A DNA stretch of 9,286 bases from Acidobacteriaceae bacterium (GTDB taxonomy: Bacteria > Acidobacteriota > Terriglobia > Bryobacterales > Bryobacteraceae), in assembly GCA_019246575.1 (NCBI GenBank), contig JAFAQG010000297.1:1-9286 (forward strand), in the 5' to 3' direction. The notes below the pieces were generated by a model. It had not been told where the DNA came from. It saw nothing but the letters and a program-made list of their open reading frames with translations, and did no database searches. The translations under genes were made by a program, and so were the position numbers. Below are positions 5,904 through 9,286 of the stretch, piece after piece. Within the stretch, counting starts at the first letter, position 1; each line of letters begins with the position of its first letter.

Positions 5904-6580
5904 CAAACCCCTGCGATTTTGGCCACCCTCCGGCCGGCTCCGAACAGGACAAGTATGCCGCCGGCGACCAGCATCGCGGTCCGGCCTTCCGGTACCGGAC
6001 TCGCACCGCCGCTACCGCCGCCATCCTGCGTCAGCGAGCTCGATCCAAACCAAAAATCGTTAATAACGGGTTGCGAGCCCGACGTGGTGCTCACAGTGAG
6101 GGACGTGACGGGGTGTGTAAGCGCCATTCCGAACAAGCCGCCGGTATTGAGCGTGAAAGACTCATTGTCTGAAAGCGTCAGCGTAATCGGGGTGGAAGCC
6201 GTGCTGCCCACCGACACGAGAATTGCGTTATTGCCGGCGCTAGGAGTCAGGACATTGATATCCGCTCCCGAACTGCTCGACCCGGCGAGGCTAAGAAGTC
6301 CGTTATACGTAATACCCGATAAGTAATAGCTGCCGTTATCGGGACCAGTGAATTTGTATCCGAGGGCCGGGTTGCCTACAGCCTGGAGCGTCAGTCCGGC
6401 GCTGGTGTTGTAGGTGGTGTAATGGACACCGTTGAAATCGAGCTCCGTCGGTGCTCCGGTCAGAGTCGCCTTCCACCCGGAAAATGTGGTTGACGTGACC
6501 GGTGTGGCCAGAGCCTGGCCGGTTGTGAAAAGAACTCCGGCCGCAAGGGGAAGAAATGAAATGCGCAGTGCGCCAAGCAT
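5903..6580 (-). CDS. Exported PEP-CTERM-like surface protein of unknown function
   Basis: The product has 225 residues from ATG 6580. The signal peptide MLGALRISFLPLAAGVLFTTGQALA is probably cleaved after residue 25. The mature part (26-190) is low in charge and rich in Ser, Thr, Gly and Asn, beta-prone, with no motif I recognise. A Gly/Ser linker (187-195) leads to a C-terminal sorting signal: VPEG (196-199), hydrophobic segment TAMLVAGGILVLFGA (201-215) and basic end GRRVAKI. This is the PEP-CTERM arrangement, with Gly in place of the second Pro of the usual VPEP. Such proteins are processed by exosortase at the inner membrane and sent to the surface or exopolysaccharide. The frame is open up to a GTG at 6652, but that would add 24 residues ahead of the signal peptide and has no ribosome site. 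GGAGG at 6594-6598 is 13 nt before ATG 6580, rather far. accD follows 76 bp downstream. Confidence 0.85.
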   Translation of the reverse strand: MLGALRISFLPLAAGVLFTTGQALATPVTSTTFSGWKATLTGAPTELDFNGVHYTTYNTSAGLTLQAVGNPALGYKFTGPDNGSYYLSGITYNGLLSLAGSSSSGADINVLTPSAGNNAILVSVGSTASTPITLTLSDNESFTLNTGGLFGMALTHPVTSLTVSTTSGSQPVINDFWFGSSSLTQDGGGSGGASPVPEGRTAMLVAGGILVLFGAGRRVAKIAGV

Positions 6581-6754
6581 CGAGAAGTTTACGCCTCCAG
6601 ACTTCTTATCGGTTAAACGAAAAAGAAGTGCGGCACTCCGGGAATTGTTCACGATCGGGAGATACTTTGAGTTGTTCTCGGACGGGCAGTAAGAGGCTAG
6701 CGCTTAAATGCGCAGATGTTTAAGGTGTTGTGGCGAGTTCGAAACGGCTGCAGA

Positions 6755-6961
6755 TCAGGTGGGCAGCCGGTTGCCGCGCTCGGCGAGATCTTGCGACAGG
6801 ATCAGTAATTCCCTCTCGCCCCAGAGCACTTTAAGAAGCCGCCCGCCGTCATTCGTTTCCTGCACACTTAGTACGGCGCCTTGCGGCACTACAATAAATC
6901 CTTTATCTCTTGTATCCACAGCACGTGTGGGCACATTGAGCGAAAATCGCTCCTGTTGCAT
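6755..6961 (-). CDS. Small conserved-looking hypothetical protein (68 aa)
   Basis: The product has 68 residues, with no signal peptide and no membrane segment. It is beta-rich with alternating hydrophobic residues: FSLNVPTRAVDT (6-17), GFIVVPQGAVLSVQE (21-35), LLKVLWGERELLILSQDLAERG (42-63). From memory, this pattern (NVPT start, a P-G-A turn, V-W/WG, then D-ERG near the end) matches a group of short uncharacterised acidobacterial proteins that look like small beta-barrels. I could not verify this by search, and no function is known to me. ATG 6961 has only a G-rich stretch upstream as a possible ribosome site. A candidate promoter lies at 7010-7038. The gene is divergent from the RecQ helicase and sits 174 bp before the PEP-CTERM-like gene. 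Confidence 0.72.
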   Translation of the reverse strand: MQQERFSLNVPTRAVDTRDKGFIVVPQGAVLSVQETNDGGRLLKVLWGERELLILSQDLAERGNRLPT

Positions 6962-7009
6962 GATCAGTAGCCGCCCCCCGATTCCGGAATTCCCCTACCC
7001 TGAAGGCGT

Positions 7010-7038
7010 AGTCTAAACCGCTGCATGGGGCCTTACAA
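7010..7038 (-). promoter_or_regulatory. Candidate sigma-70-type promoter for the 68-aa gene
   Basis: On the minus strand, TTGTAA (7038-7033, 4 of 6 matches to TTGACA) is followed after exactly 17 nt by TAGACT (7015-7010, 4 of 6 matches to TATAAT). Transcription would start near 7003, about 40 nt before ATG 6961. Matches of this quality also occur by chance. Confidence 0.35.
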
Positions 7039-7161
7039 GACGGTATAGGTTTAACGAGTACGGGCTATCAGTACTGGAATTGGACGTGTTCGGCCGTGTC
7101 TGACGTTTATCCGCACGCTTGTATTCCGAAGCCGAAACGCCGAAGCGGCGGTGGTTATCAG

Positions 7162-8730
7162 ATGGTAGACGCCATGCCGACGAGTGACAGGAAACAACCG
7201 GCGCAAAAAAGGACTGGTACCAAGGGGACACGGAAAACTTCGAGCACGATCGTTTCGGCTGCGAGGAAAAACTTCGGATTCGAATCGCTCCGGGCCGGGC
7301 AGGAGGATGCGGTACGCGCGCTGCTGGACGGGAACGATTCGCTGGTCGTGATGCCGACCGGGTCTGGGAAATCGGCGATCTACCAAATTGCGGGCCTGAT
7401 GCTCGAGGGGGCAACGGTTGTGGTGTCACCGTTGATCGCGCTGCAAAAAGACCAAGTTGACGCGATTAATGCGGCCGAGGGACCGGATGCAGTGGTGGTG
7501 AACTCAGCACAGCGGATCGCAGATGCGCGAGCGGCGATCGAAAAGATCGAAGAGGGAAGCGGCAAATACATTTTTCTTGCACCCGAGCAGTTCCGAAAAC
7601 AGGAAACAATTGAGGTGCTGGAAAAGGCGAACGTGGCCCTGTTCGTTGTCGACGAGGCACACTGCATCAGCGAATGGGGACACGATTTTCGGCCGGACTA
7701 CCTGGACTTAGGGCCAGTCATCCAGCGTCTGGAGCATCCCGTGGTCCTCGCCATGACGGCGACAGCATCCCCCCAGGTCCGCGACGAGATTGTGCAGCGG
7801 CTTGGTTTGCGGAACCCTAAATTGTTTGTTCACGGGTTCGATCGCCCGAACATTTACTTGCGTGTTGACTCGTTCAAGACTGAGAGCGACAAACTTGACG
7901 CGCTTGTGCATCGCGTACACTGGGCCGACAAACCGGGAATTGTCTATGTTGCGACTCGTAAGAATGCCGAGACGATCATGCACGCGCTCGAAAAAGAAAA
8001 TGTGAGAGCGGTGTTTTACCACGCCGGTCTCAAGGCATCGGAGCGGACCGAGATTCAGGAGCGGTTCATGTCCGGAGACGCCGAGGTGATCGTTGCGACG
8101 AACGCGTTCGGAATGGGCATTGACAAGGCTGACGTGCGATTCGTTTATCACTACGACGTGCCCGATTCGATCGACTCCTACTACCAGGAGATCGGGCGTG
8201 CGGGACGTGACGGTGAGAAAGCCGAGGCCGTGCTGTTTTTCCGCGATGAAGACATGGGCGTTCAAAAATTTCTGACCGGCGAGGGCAAGCTCGAGACCGA
8301 GCAGATCGAGAAAGTAGCACAGGCAATCGCGAATCAGAACGGCCCGGTTCAACCCGAACAAATTGCGCCCGAGACAGACCTTTCCGAGCGAAAGCTGACG
8401 CGAGTCATTCAGCGCTTGCAAGATGTGGGGGGCGTTGAGAAACTTCCCACCGGCGAAGTTGTCGTTAACGAAGATGTTGATTTAAATGAGGTGGCAGAGG
8501 CAGCAGCCGACGAGCAGCAGCATCGAAAGGACACGAAACGCGCGCGCCTACGCAAGATGCAAGAGTACGCTCACCTTAATTCCTGTCGCCGCGAGTTTCT
8601 GCTCGGTTACTTCGCCGATAACTTTACCGGGCCATGTAACAACTGCGACAACTGCCGGGCAGCGGTGGCGGAGAACACGGGCGATATCCAGGTGGACCCG
8701 AGCGTTGGCACACGCCGGGAGGTTTCTTGA
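7162..8730 (+). CDS. RecQ-family ATP-dependent DNA helicase, short form
   Basis: The product has 522 residues from ATG 7162. The frame is open to a GTG at 7096, but those extra 22 codons have low GC at third positions and look unconserved. A Lys-rich tail (about 8-30) precedes the helicase core: motif I MPTGSGKS (64-71), Ia SPLIALQKDQ (89-98), DEAH (164-167) running into the RecQ aromatic-rich loop AHCISEWGHDFRP (166-178), III TATA (199-202), IV YHAGL (286-290), V ATNAFGMGIDKADVRF (312-327) and VI QEIGRAGRDG (342-351). Four zinc ligands, Cys475 (NSCRREFLLGYF) and Cys492, Cys495 and Cys498 (CNNCDNC), identify the RecQ zinc domain. Between core and zinc motif is an insertion (about 378-470) with a winged-helix-like stretch, QPEQIAPETDLSERKLTRVIQRLQDVGGVEKL in pattern. 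The usual winged helix after the zinc motif and the HRDC domain are absent. It unwinds DNA 3'-5' in repair in known relatives. It stands alone in this orientation. Confidence 0.93.
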   Translation: MVDAMPTSDRKQPAQKRTGTKGTRKTSSTIVSAARKNFGFESLRAGQEDAVRALLDGNDSLVVMPTGSGKSAIYQIAGLMLEGATVVVSPLIALQKDQVDAINAAEGPDAVVVNSAQRIADARAAIEKIEEGSGKYIFLAPEQFRKQETIEVLEKANVALFVVDEAHCISEWGHDFRPDYLDLGPVIQRLEHPVVLAMTATASPQVRDEIVQRLGLRNPKLFVHGFDRPNIYLRVDSFKTESDKLDALVHRVHWADKPGIVYVATRKNAETIMHALEKENVRAVFYHAGLKASERTEIQERFMSGDAEVIVATNAFGMGIDKADVRFVYHYDVPDSIDSYYQEIGRAGRDGEKAEAVLFFRDEDMGVQKFLTGEGKLETEQIEKVAQAIANQNGPVQPEQIAPETDLSERKLTRVIQRLQDVGGVEKLPTGEVVVNEDVDLNEVAEAAADEQQHRKDTKRARLRKMQEYAHLNSCRREFLLGYFADNFTGPCNNCDNCRAAVAENTGDIQVDPSVGTRREVS

Positions 8731-8789
8731 GTTACAGGGTCAAGCGAAAGCAGTAGCGCGTTAAGCAGACGGCAAAGCCAAGTATGGTG

Positions 8790-9212
8790 TCAGACGCCCG
8801 ATTTCTCTTCACCTCTGAAGAACCAGTGGACGCCGTACTTGTCGGCAAGGTGTCCATAAGTGCCAAACGGCATATCTCGCAAATCGTCGAGCAGCACCGG
8901 GTCAGCTCCCACTGCAAGTTTGTCGAAGACAGTTTTGAGTTCGCGATATGTTTTGCCGGCCAGGTACATGCAAACCGTATTCCCTTGTGTGGGTGTCCTC
9001 GTCGGGTGCAGCCAGTCTGTGGCCGAAAACTCGATCGCATCATTTTTGAGGTGCGCGTACGCAACCCTGCCGTGCTTTTCCGACGGCATTTGGTTCTTGA
9101 TCGGCGAGTCGCCCACTTTGAGAACGGTCAACTCACCGCCCAAGCAGGACTTGTAAAATTCCATGGCTTCAGCACAGTGGCCATCGAAGAGCAGAAAGGG
9201 CATGATCGTCAA
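8790..9212 (-). CDS. VOC-superfamily (PhnB / glyoxalase-like) protein
   Basis: The product has 140 residues from a TTG at 9212. It has the PhnB-like layout of the vicinal-oxygen-chelate fold: MPFLLFDGHCAEAMEFYKSCLGGEL (4-28), AYAHLKNDAIEFSATD (51-66), YRELKTVFDKLAVGADPV (89-106) and MPFGTYGHLADKYGVHWFF (114-132). Members of this group (labelled PhnB or 3-demethylubiquinone methyltransferase-like) are small cytoplasmic dimers that are often annotated without a tested substrate, and none can be inferred here. The start is set by GGAGG, 8 nt before the TTG. ATG 9203 is 17 nt from it, and an upstream TTG 9227 overlaps the site. TATACT at 9258-9253 could be a -10 element. The gene is convergent with the RecQ helicase, with 59 bp between the stops and no clear terminator there. 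Confidence 0.9.
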   Translation of the reverse strand: MTIMPFLLFDGHCAEAMEFYKSCLGGELTVLKVGDSPIKNQMPSEKHGRVAYAHLKNDAIEFSATDWLHPTRTPTQGNTVCMYLAGKTYRELKTVFDKLAVGADPVLLDDLRDMPFGTYGHLADKYGVHWFFRGEEKSGV

Positions 9213-9220
9213 AATCAGTA

Positions 9221-9225
9221 CCTCC
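9221..9225 (-). promoter_or_regulatory. Ribosome binding site pointing to a TTG start for the VOC protein
   Basis: GGAGG on the minus strand lies 8 nt from an in-frame TTG at 9212. The nearest ATG (9203) is 17 nt away, too far for normal initiation from this site. Confidence 0.65.
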
Positions 9226-9286
9226 AATTCGTAAGGTTCCAGCGATTGTAGAAGTATATTCTTCGATGCTTGAAAATCGCAGACGT

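Noticed and set aside
6981..6990. Palindrome ATTCCGGAAT between the 68-aa gene and recQ
   Set aside because: It is a single 10-bp palindrome with no second copy and no clear promoter context, so chance is sufficient.
7708..8421. Minus-strand open frame (237 codons) opposite the RecQ helicase
   Set aside because: It lies wholly within the conserved helicase core, and its translation shows no recognisable motif.

Overview
The window most resembles a chromosomal segment from an Acidobacteriota, probably of the Solibacter/Bryobacter type. The evidence is a large Oar-like TonB-dependent receptor with a carboxypeptidase-regulatory N-terminus, a small exported Cys/His protein ending in an RGPP motif of a kind I associate with acidobacteria, a PEP-CTERM-type surface protein, a secreted subtilase and moderately high GC. 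This is inference from gene content. There is no rRNA or marker gene to settle it.

Layout. At the left edge (1-892, minus) is the N-terminal 297 residues of an outer-membrane TonB-dependent receptor that continues beyond the window. Upstream of it on the same strand lies a 125-residue exported Cys/His-rich protein (972-1349), separated from the receptor by two small inverted repeats. A 347-bp intergenic region (1350-1696), unusually rich in inverted repeats, divides this pair from a divergent secreted subtilisin-like protease (1697-2989). The protease ends 12 bp from the convergent end of an ABC-F ATPase (3002-4927). Upstream of the ABC-F gene on the same strand lie accD (4975-5826), a PEP-CTERM-like exported protein (5903-6580) and, further back, a 68-residue conserved-looking small protein (6755-6961). 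A divergent RecQ-family helicase (about 7162-8730, plus) follows, then a convergent VOC/PhnB-like protein (8790-9212, minus).

Function. accD is the only clear core-metabolic gene (fatty-acid synthesis). The ABC-F protein (ribosome-associated) and the RecQ helicase (DNA repair) are housekeeping-like. The receptor, Cys/His protein, subtilase and PEP-CTERM protein belong to the cell envelope. I see no defence island, prophage, insertion sequence, CRISPR array, tRNA or rRNA. I do not see a convincing new multi-gene system. The most interesting non-coding signals are the hairpin-dense region ahead of the subtilase and an inverted repeat ending 5 nt before the accD start codon. The most interesting protein feature is a RecQ helicase with a probable winged-helix insertion before the zinc motif and nothing after it.
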